From the IMG/VR virus record IMGVR_UViG_3300043540_000188, positions 1 to 42,623 of that record: 42,623 nucleotides of DNA; one strand, written 5' to 3'. A program made the position numbers and the translations under genes. The notes beneath the pieces were generated by a model. The model saw nothing but the letters and a program-made list of their open reading frames with translations, searched no databases and was not told the origin of the DNA. The stretch's first letter is position 1, and every line of letters begins with the position of its first letter. The stretch is from a virus. This document shows positions 22,179 to 30,987 of the stretch, one piece after another.

Positions 22179-25100
22179 ACGCAAAGTCTATCCTCACTGG
22201 CTTATACAGTATGGAGATGTTGAGAGGCTGGATAGTGTAGGTATCGCTGGAATTAAGAAGAATGGACAAGGCATAGCAAAAGAAGTTACCTGTAATGTTG
22301 GTCTGACACACTGGAGAGGCTATGGGTGAGTTGTTAGTCGGGGAGATGGAGAGGGTGTAAGAGGTAGAAGAATAAGAACTGTCCTCATCTATACAGTGGA
22401 TAGAAAGGTTTGCTGATGTGCTGGTGTAGGTGGTAGATGTAAGTTTAATCCTTCTTATGTTAGAGATGGTATATAAGGTAGTTCCTAGTGGTTTGACACC
22501 CGTTGTCAAAGTAGCAGAATACGAAGAATCTATCATTTTGTTACCTGTATTAAGTTTAGCAATATAGTTTTTGGTAAAACCTGCTACATATGGATTATTG
22601 TAAGAGTCGTATAAAGTTCCGCCATAGACTAGGGGATAGTTTCCCCTGTTAGCTAAAGTCCACTTCTTGTAGATTAAGTCAAAGATGTATTCATAGTATA
22701 CGAAATTAGGTGACGAACCTGTCCAGTACAAGAAGTGGTATCGTGAGTTTACTATATCATAGAAACCTGATGCGTATTTACATGTTTGTTCAAATGATGA
22801 TGACTGGAATTTGTCTGATATGTCGTCTGATATAGCTATGATAGATGAATTGTCAAATAGATAGACACCTGACTTGTTAGCAAATAGAACAACGGCACGG
22901 TTAATACCTTCCGTTATACGGATACCTAAATCACATACCGCTACTGTATAGGGTGAAGATGTACCTATAGAATTGGATACTGTGTAAGCTCTAATGTCAT
23001 CCTTTGTAAAACCTGATATGTAGTAGATAGATTTCTCTTTAAATGCTATCAACGCTTCTGTAATGTCCGTCCCGTAGCGGGAGAATAGAGTCGCCATACG
23101 GGTTACATCTTGTGTATCACCTATGTTGAGTGTAATACTTTGTTCACCTGACCAGATATAGGGTGAAGATGGAGCAGAGATAATAAGTTCGTTAGATTTG
23201 TTTGATGTAGTAGTATTGTTAGCGAGGACAAGGCGGTTGTTCCAAATAACACAGGACTTGTAAGAGTTGAGGTTTTGTGTAGTAGGAATGGTCTCTACGT
23301 AGTCAAGATACGGATAACCCGTAAGATTACTGCTAAATACTATCTTGTAATAATACATCGGAACATCTGTTGCTATTGTAGTTTTCTTTTCAAGTTCTTC
23401 TGGTGGAGGAGAAAAATACACAACACCATCCTGACCAAAACTACATCCTGCGTTGGACGTTCCGTCTACGAGATTGGATACCGATACCCAATTATTTCCA
23501 TTCCAGTAATAGATAGACATGGTGTTGGAGGCAATGTTGACCCACTTATATCCTCCATACTCGATAGCAAAGGCAAATCTGAACTCTGTACATCTAACTA
23601 CAGAACCTATGAAGAACGTGGACATACCATTCAAACTCACGGTTGTTTCTGGAGACGGAAGATAAGCGGTACTAGAGAACCAGACCAAAGTAGAGTCTCT
23701 TTTGGATACAGGTAATGTATGATCCGTATAAGTTGTTCCATCATATTTCCAGAATACTGCTGGAGTGTATACTGTTCCATCCCAGAGGTTAGGTATAGTC
23801 TGGATTGCTGTTGCACAAGAGATATAGTAAAGAGATATATTGGTCGGTAGAGTGCCCGAATTAGGTGATAGTCTTATACGATACCAGTATAGATGACGGT
23901 TGTAGAGGTATGTTGGGGCATCTGATAGTTCCGATGTCTCTTCTGCATCTCCTGAAAAAACAAATGATATAGTTCCTGATTGTGAAAAACCACTTGTTCC
24001 GTCTGTTACATTTGAAGCTGATGTCCACCCTGAACCAGTATACCAATAGATAGAAACAGTAGAAGATACTGTATTAGGGTTTTTAATGTAGACATTTAAC
24101 TTACGGAGTTTAAGAGGACTACCTATATCAAGGCATACCTTTCCATCTGTTCCTACTACAAGTGTAGCACAATACTGGTCATCATAGCTTTCATTGGTTA
24201 GCTGGTCTGTTATGTCTATCTCTTTTGAGCCTGGTACACGCTTAACCGATACATTGTCTATAGAGCAGCTTGTTGAATCAAGAAGGGGAACAAATCTAAG
24301 ATTAGCTGTAGATGATGCCGTTATGGTTTGCACATAGTTTCCATTTGCCGATACTTGTGTTCCTGCTACACCACCTATATACGGTGTTACTGCACCTGAT
24401 AGATAGTTTTTCACCGTGAACTTGAGGGTATATTGTTCACCTGCTACTGCTGAAATATTCTGTTCAAGGCTACCAGAACCCGCTACTGGTCCCTTATCTG
24501 CTTCATGGTTAACATTATCATAAGACCACCCTGCTCCAAATATCCATCCATCAGAAGAGGTAAAGTCTCCATTTACCACTTTCTCTATATCAGGAGCATT
24601 TATCACTGCTCCCGCTCTATGCTGTTCTCCACCGTAGATAAGGTTAGTACGTCCATTAGTAAAAACTATGGTGTTGTCTGGTGCTACCGTAAGCTGACCC
24701 TCAAGGCTACCCTTCTTCTTAATCCACACTACTGTTCCATCTGTAATCTTAGTATTGTAGTCATACGAGTCAAAGCTAGGTGGAGATGAAGCGGTCGTTC
24801 CCGATGTAATACATTCGAGATAGAATGATGATGGACACTGAATGGTAGACTGGTATAGTACTACCTGCCCCGATGTATATGCGGTCGATGATTTATAGTT
24901 GTAAGCTAATATTCTTTTTCGTATGTACGATGATGGACTAGCATAGTTTGATGGTAAAGAAGAGACTATATACAGACAGGAGGCTATAGTACTAGTAGGT
25001 GTGGTGGTGCTGGGATATATTTGATAAGCTATAACCGTTCCACCTAGTAGATTAGCACTAACCATTGTTCTTATAGCATGTTCGGTAGAGGAGGACAAAG

Positions 25101-25260
25101 ATGTCATGCCATTCATAGTTTCTATTCCATTTGCAGTATAGACAAAATTGGTCAGGTCAGAAAAGTCATTCTCTCCTATAAGTGCAGAAGAAACAGAGGT
25201 AATAAGTCTTCCGTTCAGGGGAATGTCTTTAGGTCTGTATGCTATATCCTGTTGTTGCAT
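22177..25260 (-). CDS. Large tail protein (tail hub / stabilisation type) with inserted carbohydrate-binding-like domain
   Basis: A protein of 1027 residues, rich in serine, threonine and tyrosine. The N-terminal segment (NGRLITSVSSALIGENDFSDLTNFVYTAN) matches the general start of podovirus tail tube/stabilisation proteins, in which a list of declared tail coordinates is followed by beta-propeller-like repeats. Residues about 230-345 (VVNGDFTSSDGW to SIDNVSVKRV) look like a carbohydrate-binding jelly-roll module inserted in the protein. Such a domain could bind the cell surface. The gene directly follows the adaptor gene on the minus strand, which fits a tail component attached below the connector. 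There is no strong ribosome site before the ATG. Confidence 0.78.
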   Translation of the reverse strand: MQQQDIAYRPKDIPLNGRLITSVSSALIGENDFSDLTNFVYTANGIETMNGMTSLSSSTEHAIRTMVSANLLGGTVIAYQIYPSTTTPTSTIASCLYIVSSLPSNYASPSSYIRKRILAYNYKSSTAYTSGQVVLYQSTIQCPSSFYLECITSGTTASSPPSFDSYDYNTKITDGTVVWIKKKGSLEGQLTVAPDNTIVFTNGRTNLIYGGEQHRAGAVINAPDIEKVVNGDFTSSDGWIFGAGWSYDNVNHEADKGPVAGSGSLEQNISAVAGEQYTLKFTVKNYLSGAVTPYIGGVAGTQVSANGNYVQTITASSTANLRFVPLLDSTSCSIDNVSVKRVPGSKEIDITDQLTNESYDDQYCATLVVGTDGKVCLDIGSPLKLRKLNVYIKNPNTVSSTVSIYWYTGSGWTSASNVTDGTSGFSQSGTISFVFSGDAEETSELSDAPTYLYNRHLYWYRIRLSPNSGTLPTNISLYYISCATAIQTIPNLWDGTVYTPAVFWKYDGTTYTDHTLPVSKRDSTLVWFSSTAYLPSPETTVSLNGMSTFFIGSVVRCTEFRFAFAIEYGGYKWVNIASNTMSIYYWNGNNWVSVSNLVDGTSNAGCSFGQDGVVYFSPPPEELEKKTTIATDVPMYYYKIVFSSNLTGYPYLDYVETIPTTQNLNSYKSCVIWNNRLVLANNTTTSNKSNELIISAPSSPYIWSGEQSITLNIGDTQDVTRMATLFSRYGTDITEALIAFKEKSIYYISGFTKDDIRAYTVSNSIGTSSPYTVAVCDLGIRITEGINRAVVLFANKSGVYLFDNSSIIAISDDISDKFQSSSFEQTCKYASGFYDIVNSRYHFLYWTGSSPNFVYYEYIFDLIYKKWTLANRGNYPLVYGGTLYDSYNNPYVAGFTKNYIAKLNTGNKMIDSSYSATLTTGVKPLGTTLYTISNIRRIKLTSTTYTSTSANLSIHCIDEDSSYSSTSYTLSISPTNNSPIASPVCQTNITGNFFCYALSILLNSSDTYTIQPLNISILYKPVRIDFA

Positions 25261-25294
25261 AGATAACTCCTAATCTATGGGAGTTAAAGAGAGT

Positions 25295-26185
25295 TCATCC
25301 CCTCCTCCACTGCCACTTTATTGTGGGCTGATACTCACCATGTCTTATCGGACTATACTTTCTCACTGCTGCTTCATATATAGCAAAGTATTTATCTCCA
25401 TATACGGGCTCTCTGTCCCTGTATTTGTATAACCAGCATATAAAACATGCCATAGGTATCAGCATATCATTGGGTAGAGGTATTGGTCTATACGGAGAAT
25501 AGACTGGTGAAAATGATGGGACGTAATAGATAGGTAGAGTAAGGGATGATGAAGGTGTAGGGTAGAAGGTGATGGTATTGGTAGGTGGAGGAGAGATTAA
25601 GTAAGTATCGCCTGATGTTATACTGGTAGAAGGTATGGTGGCTATGATTAGAGAGGTGGAGGAGTTGTAAGCTATGACATAGCCGTTGTAGGTTGTTCCG
25701 CTGTGGGCAACGTGGACAGTTCCCCCTACAAGAGATTGGGTAAAGGTCCTACCTGTGTCGGTAAGAGTTACTTCCCCATTGGATACTGTTGCAGATGACG
25801 TTGCTGTTCCTGATACGATACCGTCTGGATAAGTAAAGTTAAGGGTATAGTTAGTAGGTATATCTGCTGTTTCTGAAGTATCGTAAGAAATATAAGTAGG
25901 ATAGTCTATGTATGTTATTTTGTTGTTATCGTAGTAGATAGAAGGTAAGACATAATCGTCTTCTGATTTAGCAAAGAATTTAAGAAAGTCGTCTGGTAGA
26001 GTATATGATGATGTTCCTGATACTATGCTGATTGAAGACTGTTTGATGAATAATTGTGTTCTTCTTGCAAACTCTCTTAGGGCAGTGTTAAGCAGTTCAT
26101 AAGTAGTTGATTCATCTATAAAGGTGGAAGTAGAAGATTCGTTGATGAGGGTGTAGACTTTACTGATGATAGAATAAGCATCCAT
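25295..26185 (-). CDS. Head-tail adaptor-like protein
   Basis: A protein of 296 residues. The N-terminal 50 residues are helical (YSIISKVYTLINE, then ELLNTALREFARRTQ). This is followed by a strand-rich section containing SYTLPDDFLKF, and a C-terminal helical part with FAIYEAAVRKY. This helix-strand-helix arrangement is common in podovirus connector proteins that sit between portal and tail. A strand-rich insertion at about 115-200 is extra. The gene lies between the capsid group and the tail protein, which supports the call. Confidence 0.65.
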   Translation of the reverse strand: MDAYSIISKVYTLINESSTSTFIDESTTYELLNTALREFARRTQLFIKQSSISIVSGTSSYTLPDDFLKFFAKSEDDYVLPSIYYDNNKITYIDYPTYISYDTSETADIPTNYTLNFTYPDGIVSGTATSSATVSNGEVTLTDTGRTFTQSLVGGTVHVAHSGTTYNGYVIAYNSSTSLIIATIPSTSITSGDTYLISPPPTNTITFYPTPSSSLTLPIYYVPSFSPVYSPYRPIPLPNDMLIPMACFICWLYKYRDREPVYGDKYFAIYEAAVRKYSPIRHGEYQPTIKWQWRRG

Positions 26186-26210
26186 TACGTTGCTCCTTTA
26201 TTGACAAGCA

Positions 26211-26600
26211 TTACTGTATTATCTCCTTCTCACCCTGATTCTTCTCTAAGTCCCTCAAAGACCTTTCTATATAGTAGTTCAACACCTTCTCATTATTCGG
26301 AACACCTGTTATAGCTGGCATGAAGGGGTTATACAGTATCTCACATAATCCTTGCTTTTCGGCATCTAATGCAAATTCAAGAGAAGTCATGTCCACCTCT
26401 CTTGCTGAGAACGTTTCTATTCTTCCATCTTTATACGTTTTCTCACACTCCTGTTTTGCAAGTACTATACAAAAACCTTTTTCATCTGCTTGATTAACCA
26501 TGCACTTAGTAAGAAACTTTGCCGCATTTATCCTTCTCTTGATAATAGTCTCCGGTTTGTACTGATACCTTCTCTTCTTTCCATAAGGAGTATAAGTCAT
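26211..26600 (-). CDS. Hypothetical protein in the virion gene series
   Basis: A protein of 129 residues with a basic N-terminus (about 1-30, KKRRYQYKPETIIKRR) and a mixed remainder. It has two cysteines and no clear motif. It lies between the Rep-like zinc protein gene and the adaptor gene. It may be a minor virion protein. I do not recognise it. Confidence 0.7.
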   Translation of the reverse strand: MTYTPYGKKRRYQYKPETIIKRRINAAKFLTKCMVNQADEKGFCIVLAKQECEKTYKDGRIETFSAREVDMTSLEFALDAEKQGLCEILYNPFMPAITGVPNNEKVLNYYIERSLRDLEKNQGEKEIIQ

Positions 26601-26634
26601 ATACTTTCCTTCCCCATTTTTTTAGCCTTCTTTT

Positions 26635-27399
26635 TCACTTTCTTGAGGGTATGATATACCCAATATAGCCTCTCGTCTCAAAGATAGTAATAGCTCTCTT
26701 ATCTAGAACAAACCCAGGATACTTAAACTTTATGCAAAACTCGTCTCCGTCACCATACATTTCAACAATTTTCTTCCCTACATCTGTTAGTCTCAACACC
26801 CCGTTGTTGTGTAACCCCTTAAGAATGCTTGCTTTTTCCTTAATGCTCGAAGTATGCCATGAAGAAATTATACCTCTTGGATCATCGTCATCGAGAGGCC
26901 TTACTGCCCTTCCTAAAAATTCGCCTCTTGCCACTTTTTGCATATTATCATCTTTACGTATATGCAATAAGTGGCTAGATGCTTCTCTATAGAAGGCACG
27001 GTTAGCTGTAATAAAGTTCTTAACATGGGTATGCTGACTATCTATAATATCCAGTACTTCAGTAGCAGTAACAGGAACAGACCTAGGTACTTCTGTATTG
27101 ATGATTATGGTATAGTGGTTAGTAAAACGTATTTTAACATATGGTATTTTGTTATGTTTGTGCCTGAATGAAGAAAACTGTGAATGCTTAATATTGACCA
27201 TATAGATAGTCTCATCGAAGGTCAGCGCTATTCTGTCCTTCCATCGTGCTATATAGTAGTCTCTACATCTTGGGCAGTCTAATCTATTACATCTATGCTT
27301 ATACCATACTGCATAGTTTTCGTAGAACACCATTCCGTATGTTCCGCATAGGTCTTTTGAGTTCCGTTTTATCTTGAAATCTATATCACTGTATTGCAT
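26635..27399 (-). CDS. Zinc-binding protein with a faint rolling-circle-Rep-like N-terminus
   Basis: A protein of 254 residues. Residues 37-53 read CNRLDCPRCRDYYIARW, like the zinc motif that precedes the catalytic core of some rolling-circle Rep proteins. Next come IYMVNIKHS (66-72), then FTNHYTIIIN (92-101), which could be decayed motif 1 and HUH motif 2 (only one histidine remains). The C-terminal 70 residues look like a winged helix. The similarity is weak, so the Rep idea is tentative. Residues 141-156 are encoded by palindrome IR7, which keeps the frame open. The gene sits within the virion series, an odd place for a replication gene. AGGGGG precedes the ATG. Confidence 0.6.
   Translation of the reverse strand: MQYSDIDFKIKRNSKDLCGTYGMVFYENYAVWYKHRCNRLDCPRCRDYYIARWKDRIALTFDETIYMVNIKHSQFSSFRHKHNKIPYVKIRFTNHYTIIINTEVPRSVPVTATEVLDIIDSQHTHVKNFITANRAFYREASSHLLHIRKDDNMQKVARGEFLGRAVRPLDDDDPRGIISSWHTSSIKEKASILKGLHNNGVLRLTDVGKKIVEMYGDGDEFCIKFKYPGFVLDKRAITIFETRGYIGYIIPSRK
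26930..26975. repeat. Imperfect palindrome IR7, inside a coding sequence
   Basis: Arms 26930-26945 and 26960-26975, with the T-T mismatch. It is the only copy inside a gene. In the minus-strand frame it encodes SSHLLHIRKDDNMQKVAR without a stop. It has the same plus-strand orientation as the intergenic copies, although the gene runs on the minus strand. Confidence 0.92.
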
Positions 27400-27413
27400 A
27401 ATAATCCCCCTCG

Positions 27414-27992
27414 TTATCTATCCTTTCGCAAAACTTCCACGTTAGTAGACTCACCAAGTATCCTTCTCCCTATCTTCCACATGAGCTCGCAAGCAGTTCT
27501 CGATACCTTTCCGTCATAAACCTTAATGTTACATGCTTTTGCCCATCTGATTTCATGTTCAGCAAGAAGAACACAGGGTTGTGTCATTCTCCTTGCTTCT
27601 TCATTAGGGTCTGCTAATCCTCTTGCCATCTCATCTCTGGTAAACATAGCATTCCGTATTTTCTCTGATAGAGACGATACTGCTTTAGATACATAGTCCA
27701 TCGCTCTCTTGTCAAATTTAGGGATAGCATCATCTATACCCTGAAGTCTTTCTTTTAGCATCTTAAGGTTAGCTTGATATTCCGCTTTTCTCCCTTCAGG
27801 AACCTGTCCTTCACGAAGAGTATGAGACATGATAGCTATTGTGTTTCCTAATTCCTCTTTGTATATGGGATTATACCATAAGGGGATGGTCGAAGCTATT
27901 TTCTTCCCATCTGGTGATAGGTCTGATTGGGTGAAAACGTTGAACTCTGGTTGTTCTATGTCGTCTATATCCACTCTCACTTGTTTGTCCAT
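27414..27992 (-). CDS. Hypothetical protein downstream of the capsid gene
   Basis: A protein of 192 residues. The N-terminus is acidic. Residues about 65-125 look helical and charged (REGQVPEGRKAEYQANLKML, then KAVSSLSEKIRNAM). AAAGGAGG precedes the ATG. It follows the capsid gene's terminator, so it needs readthrough or its own promoter, which I cannot place. A head completion or minor virion role is possible from position. Confidence 0.72.
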   Translation of the reverse strand: MDKQVRVDIDDIEQPEFNVFTQSDLSPDGKKIASTIPLWYNPIYKEELGNTIAIMSHTLREGQVPEGRKAEYQANLKMLKERLQGIDDAIPKFDKRAMDYVSKAVSSLSEKIRNAMFTRDEMARGLADPNEEARRMTQPCVLLAEHEIRWAKACNIKVYDGKVSRTACELMWKIGRRILGESTNVEVLRKDR

Positions 27993-28017
27993 AATGTTTC
28001 CTCCTTTATCATAGGGT

Positions 28018-28070
28018 CGAAAAGGGAATACCCCCCCCTGTAGGAGTCAGAGGGGGGTTTACCCCCTTTT
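28018..28070 (-). terminator. Nested hairpin terminator after the capsid gene
   Basis: An inner stem of six or more C-G pairs (28032-28037 with 28052-28057) lies inside an outer stem (AAAGGG at 28021-28026 with CCCTTT at 28064-28069). On the minus strand the outer arm ends CCCTTTTCG. The outer arm overlaps the capsid stop codon. It should strongly reduce readthrough and so raise capsid yield relative to downstream genes. Confidence 0.8.
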
Positions 28071-29010
28071 ATGATACTATACTACCGTGTATGGCACGCC
28101 AGTTAATCGAGCCACAACCGAATGAAGAGTAAATACTATGTTTGATAGCAAAAACCTCAAAGTCTGTTATGGTGTTGTGCTCTTCTTTAATGCGGTCCAA
28201 CCAGATCACGAACTGTTTCAGATAACGAGAGTCACCTAAAAACCAATTAGATGTAGATACTGTATCAAGGTAAATCCATGGGACTACCTTAAACTGTTTG
28301 TAGAGAACGTTGATGTTATTGTTAGCTGATGTAGGGTCTTTTTCCGATGCAGCTCCTGAACGAGGGTCATATCCAGTTATTTCAAGTGCTGTGTCATACA
28401 GTGCTACCGGAACGATAAGAGTGTCAGGCATAACATCAAAGAACTCACCTATATCGTCTTTGAACTTCATCATAGCTACTCGTGCTGCTGCCAATGATGT
28501 TTTGCTCAATGCTGATGTTCCGTAGTTGGTAAAACCTGTTGTTGTGGGAACACCGCTTTTGGTAGAGTGTGCAGCACAGAGGGCTACTCCTTCTTCATTG
28601 GACATAAACTCCCATGCGGCAGAGAAAGCATAGTTAAGAATGTTAGCTGCTTTCTTTTCTTTTACCCTTGCAAGGGAACGAGCAAGCCCATCCTGAAGGT
28701 TATCCATCACCCTAAACTGTTTGGTGTCTATAAGTCTGCGTTCTATCATAATACCTGCGGCAAATTCCTGCGTCTCTATCTTAGTATAGAAACCAGGAGA
28801 TACAGATACGTACTGTAGTCTTCCGTCAAACTTTGGAATATCAGGAACAGAACCTACTTCCCAGTATTCCTCTGCTAGTCTTGTAGTTTTGTCTGTTCCG
28901 AATAGCTGTGGCGCTACAAGTTTAGTGGGTGAAAGATAATTTTCAAGGACTTTCGTTAAGTTCCTGTCTAGTAAGCGTGCAAAATTCTGAAGTGTTATTA
29001 TATCAGCCAT
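28069..29010 (-). CDS. Major capsid protein, HK97-fold-like
   Basis: A protein of 313 residues. The N-terminal helix (LQNFARLLDRNLTKVLENYL) is followed by an extended loop-like region and a spine-helix region (about 80-150 with FAAGIMIERRLID, then QDGLARSLARVKEKKAANILNYAF). Residues about 160-250 have the alternating strand and helix order of the P- and A-domains of phage coat proteins. Gene order (scaffold, decoration-like, capsid) and the strong terminator after it support the call. The ribosome site is AGGAGG. The T-number and presence of cleavage cannot be seen. Confidence 0.88.
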   Translation of the reverse strand: MADIITLQNFARLLDRNLTKVLENYLSPTKLVAPQLFGTDKTTRLAEEYWEVGSVPDIPKFDGRLQYVSVSPGFYTKIETQEFAAGIMIERRLIDTKQFRVMDNLQDGLARSLARVKEKKAANILNYAFSAAWEFMSNEEGVALCAAHSTKSGVPTTTGFTNYGTSALSKTSLAAARVAMMKFKDDIGEFFDVMPDTLIVPVALYDTALEITGYDPRSGAASEKDPTSANNNINVLYKQFKVVPWIYLDTVSTSNWFLGDSRYLKQFVIWLDRIKEEHNTITDFEVFAIKHSIYSSFGCGSINWRAIHGSIVS

Positions 29011-29021
29011 GATTTACCTCC

Positions 29022-29771
29022 TTATGCAAATCTAAATGTTACTGTTTCAAGACCGGATGTAGATAAGTTAACTTCTTCAACTATAATGTTGTAGTAGGCA
29101 GAAAGAGCATTTGTAGGGTCTACATACATGCTGAGGGAGTCAAACTGTACCTTTGATAGCCCAAGGGTTACATTAGCCCTGACATAGTAGTCTGTTACTG
29201 CTACACCGTAAGGCCAGTATACAGGGAAGTTAGATGTTGTTTTAGAACCATTGTTGCTGTCATCACCATTTACCCTGTATATACCCTTGTTAGCACCTGA
29301 ACGGCAGTAGAATATAGTGTTGTAGTCTACCGTTCCCTGCGATGTTTCGGATTTGGTTATTGCAGCACCTGTTGAACTTGCATCTGCAGGATTAAATGCT
29401 GTCAATGCTCCACCAAACGTTCCCTGAATAACCGTATCCTTACCTATAAGCTCTACCTGAACCATAGGTATGGGATCTCCTACACTCCACATACCTTGTG
29501 CACCCTGCCAGCTACGGGCTAACTGTGCCGCCTGTGTCTGAACTCCTGTGATATAGTGTGCATTATATGTTGAAGAGTATGTTGGAGTTTTATTATTTGT
29601 TGCTACCACTATTCCTAATGGTCTACTTGTGGTAGGCGTTCCAGTTGCAGCACCAAATGCTGCAAGAAATCCCTGTGATGTAGTGACCATCTGGTTTACA
29701 TACAGGGTTGTCCCATTTGTAACTGGAAGCCATATTGTGCCTAATCCTGATTCTTTGACTATCTTAAACAT
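29022..29771 (-). CDS. Putative head decoration or minor capsid protein
   Basis: A protein of 249 residues rich in threonine, alanine and glycine, mainly strand-like, without cysteine clusters or enzyme motifs. It lies between scaffold and capsid genes, a place where decoration proteins are often encoded. The start has AGGAGGTAACG. The assignment is by context. Confidence 0.65.
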   Translation of the reverse strand: MFKIVKESGLGTIWLPVTNGTTLYVNQMVTTSQGFLAAFGAATGTPTTSRPLGIVVATNNKTPTYSSTYNAHYITGVQTQAAQLARSWQGAQGMWSVGDPIPMVQVELIGKDTVIQGTFGGALTAFNPADASSTGAAITKSETSQGTVDYNTIFYCRSGANKGIYRVNGDDSNNGSKTTSNFPVYWPYGVAVTDYYVRANVTLGLSKVQFDSLSMYVDPTNALSAYYNIIVEEVNLSTSGLETVTFRFA

Positions 29772-29795
29772 ATCGTTACCTCCTCGTTTCTAGGG

Positions 29796-30533
29796 TTAAA
29801 GAGATTTACCCCTTCTGTTTACTGTTGATTTAGCGGATGTGATCAAGTCAGAATCTAATGCTAATTTTACGTCATCATCCGACAAACCGAAATACTGTGC
29901 AAGTTCTACTGCCTCTGAGTTGATAGAATATTTCTTGCTATAGTCTGATGGAGATGACTTTGTAGGGTGAAGAGGAGTATCTTCTTTTCCTTTGTAAGCA
30001 TGACGAGATAGGACATCTACCTTTGCTTTGAGGTATCCTATTTCTGCATCTCTTACAGGGTCTCCTGTGAACACCACATTATACTTGTCATTCCACGTCT
30101 TGTAAATGTCAGAACGAATACCATCGTCCTCCTGTACAAGAAGAGACTGGAAGGTCTTGACATAGTTGTTCTCATAGCGAGTCTTTTCTTCCGCCTTTTT
30201 CTTCTCCGCTTCCGTGAGAACACGAAGAACATCTTCTTTGGTTGTAATTACTTCTTCTTCATCACCATCTTCTTTTACAGGTTCTTTGGAAGACATTCGT
30301 TCTACAAGGCTCTGAAGTAGTTTCGTCTGAGTATCTAACTGTGATGTCAGGCTAGTCATCGTTTCCTCAAGATACTTAACCTTACGTCCAAGACGAGAAC
30401 GTTCTGCGTTGTCATCCTGCGATTTAAGGGAAGCGTCCTGAGTGTCCTGAGATTGATACTCCTGTGCATCAGGGTCTTTTGATTGAGGTAAAGTTTCGTT
30501 GTTCATTTCATTTTCTAACGTTTCGTAATCCAT
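29796..30533 (-). CDS. Scaffold-like protein
   Basis: A protein of 245 residues, very acidic at the N-terminus (about 1-45) and with a heptad-rich coiled coil at about 50-85 (LGRKVKYLEETMTSLTSQL). The middle is highly charged. The C-terminus is basic (TVNRRGKSL), as in scaffolds that bind the capsid inner surface. It is placed before the decoration and capsid genes, as usual. It would drive procapsid assembly and then leave. Confidence 0.8.
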   Translation of the reverse strand: MDYETLENEMNNETLPQSKDPDAQEYQSQDTQDASLKSQDDNAERSRLGRKVKYLEETMTSLTSQLDTQTKLLQSLVERMSSKEPVKEDGDEEEVITTKEDVLRVLTEAEKKKAEEKTRYENNYVKTFQSLLVQEDDGIRSDIYKTWNDKYNVVFTGDPVRDAEIGYLKAKVDVLSRHAYKGKEDTPLHPTKSSPSDYSKKYSINSEAVELAQYFGLSDDDVKLALDSDLITSAKSTVNRRGKSL

Positions 30534-30602
30534 AAATCCTCCTTGTTCATGTTATCCTCGTGTATAAAAGACGTGGTTTTATACTGAAGATAAGAGAACG
30601 GT

Positions 30603-30923
30603 TTAGTGTATATCGTTGAATAACTCATTCTTTGCATTCTCATAAGCACCAATATACGAACTCCACCTTTTAATGAGTTCTGTAAGCACCTTGTATTCTA
30701 TCTTGTCATTATCTGCTGTCTCAAGAGAGGTTATTTTCTGAAGGGCTTTAGCGTGCATATCTGTTAGGTCTGCAAGTAGTCTCTGTCCTATCTCTGTCGA
30801 TATTGCGTCCATGAAGGGTTGATACTGTTTGAGCAGGGTAAGGGATTGTTGTTTGATAGTATTGTTGAACTTCAGGTAGTTGGTCAAGGATGTTGTTACT
30901 GCCTGTGGAATATCCTGTTTCAT
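30603..30923 (-). CDS. Hypothetical small helical protein
   Basis: A protein of 106 residues, almost all helical (QSLTLLKQYQPFMDAI, then DMHAKALQKITSLE). It begins 17 bases after the -10 of the promoter at 30940-30968, so its leader is very short. It is the first gene of the scaffold-capsid group. It may be a scaffold partner or minor head protein; no family is recognised. Confidence 0.7.
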   Translation of the reverse strand: MKQDIPQAVTTSLTNYLKFNNTIKQQSLTLLKQYQPFMDAISTEIGQRLLADLTDMHAKALQKITSLETADNDKIEYKVLTELIKRWSSYIGAYENAKNELFNDIH

Positions 30924-30939
30924 AGCATCTCCCTATTAA

Positions 30940-30968
30940 TATATACTTGCAGGACAGGAATTTGTAAA
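30940..30968 (-). promoter_or_regulatory. Promoter for the scaffold-capsid group
   Basis: Minus strand: TTTACA (30968-30963), a 17-base spacer ending TGCAAG, and TATATA (30945-30940), then TTAATAG. The GCAAGTATATATTA core is shared with the promoter at 22106. It lies between the portal stop and the start at 30923. Confidence 0.8.
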
Positions 30969-30987
30969 GTGGCATTACAAATATTTT

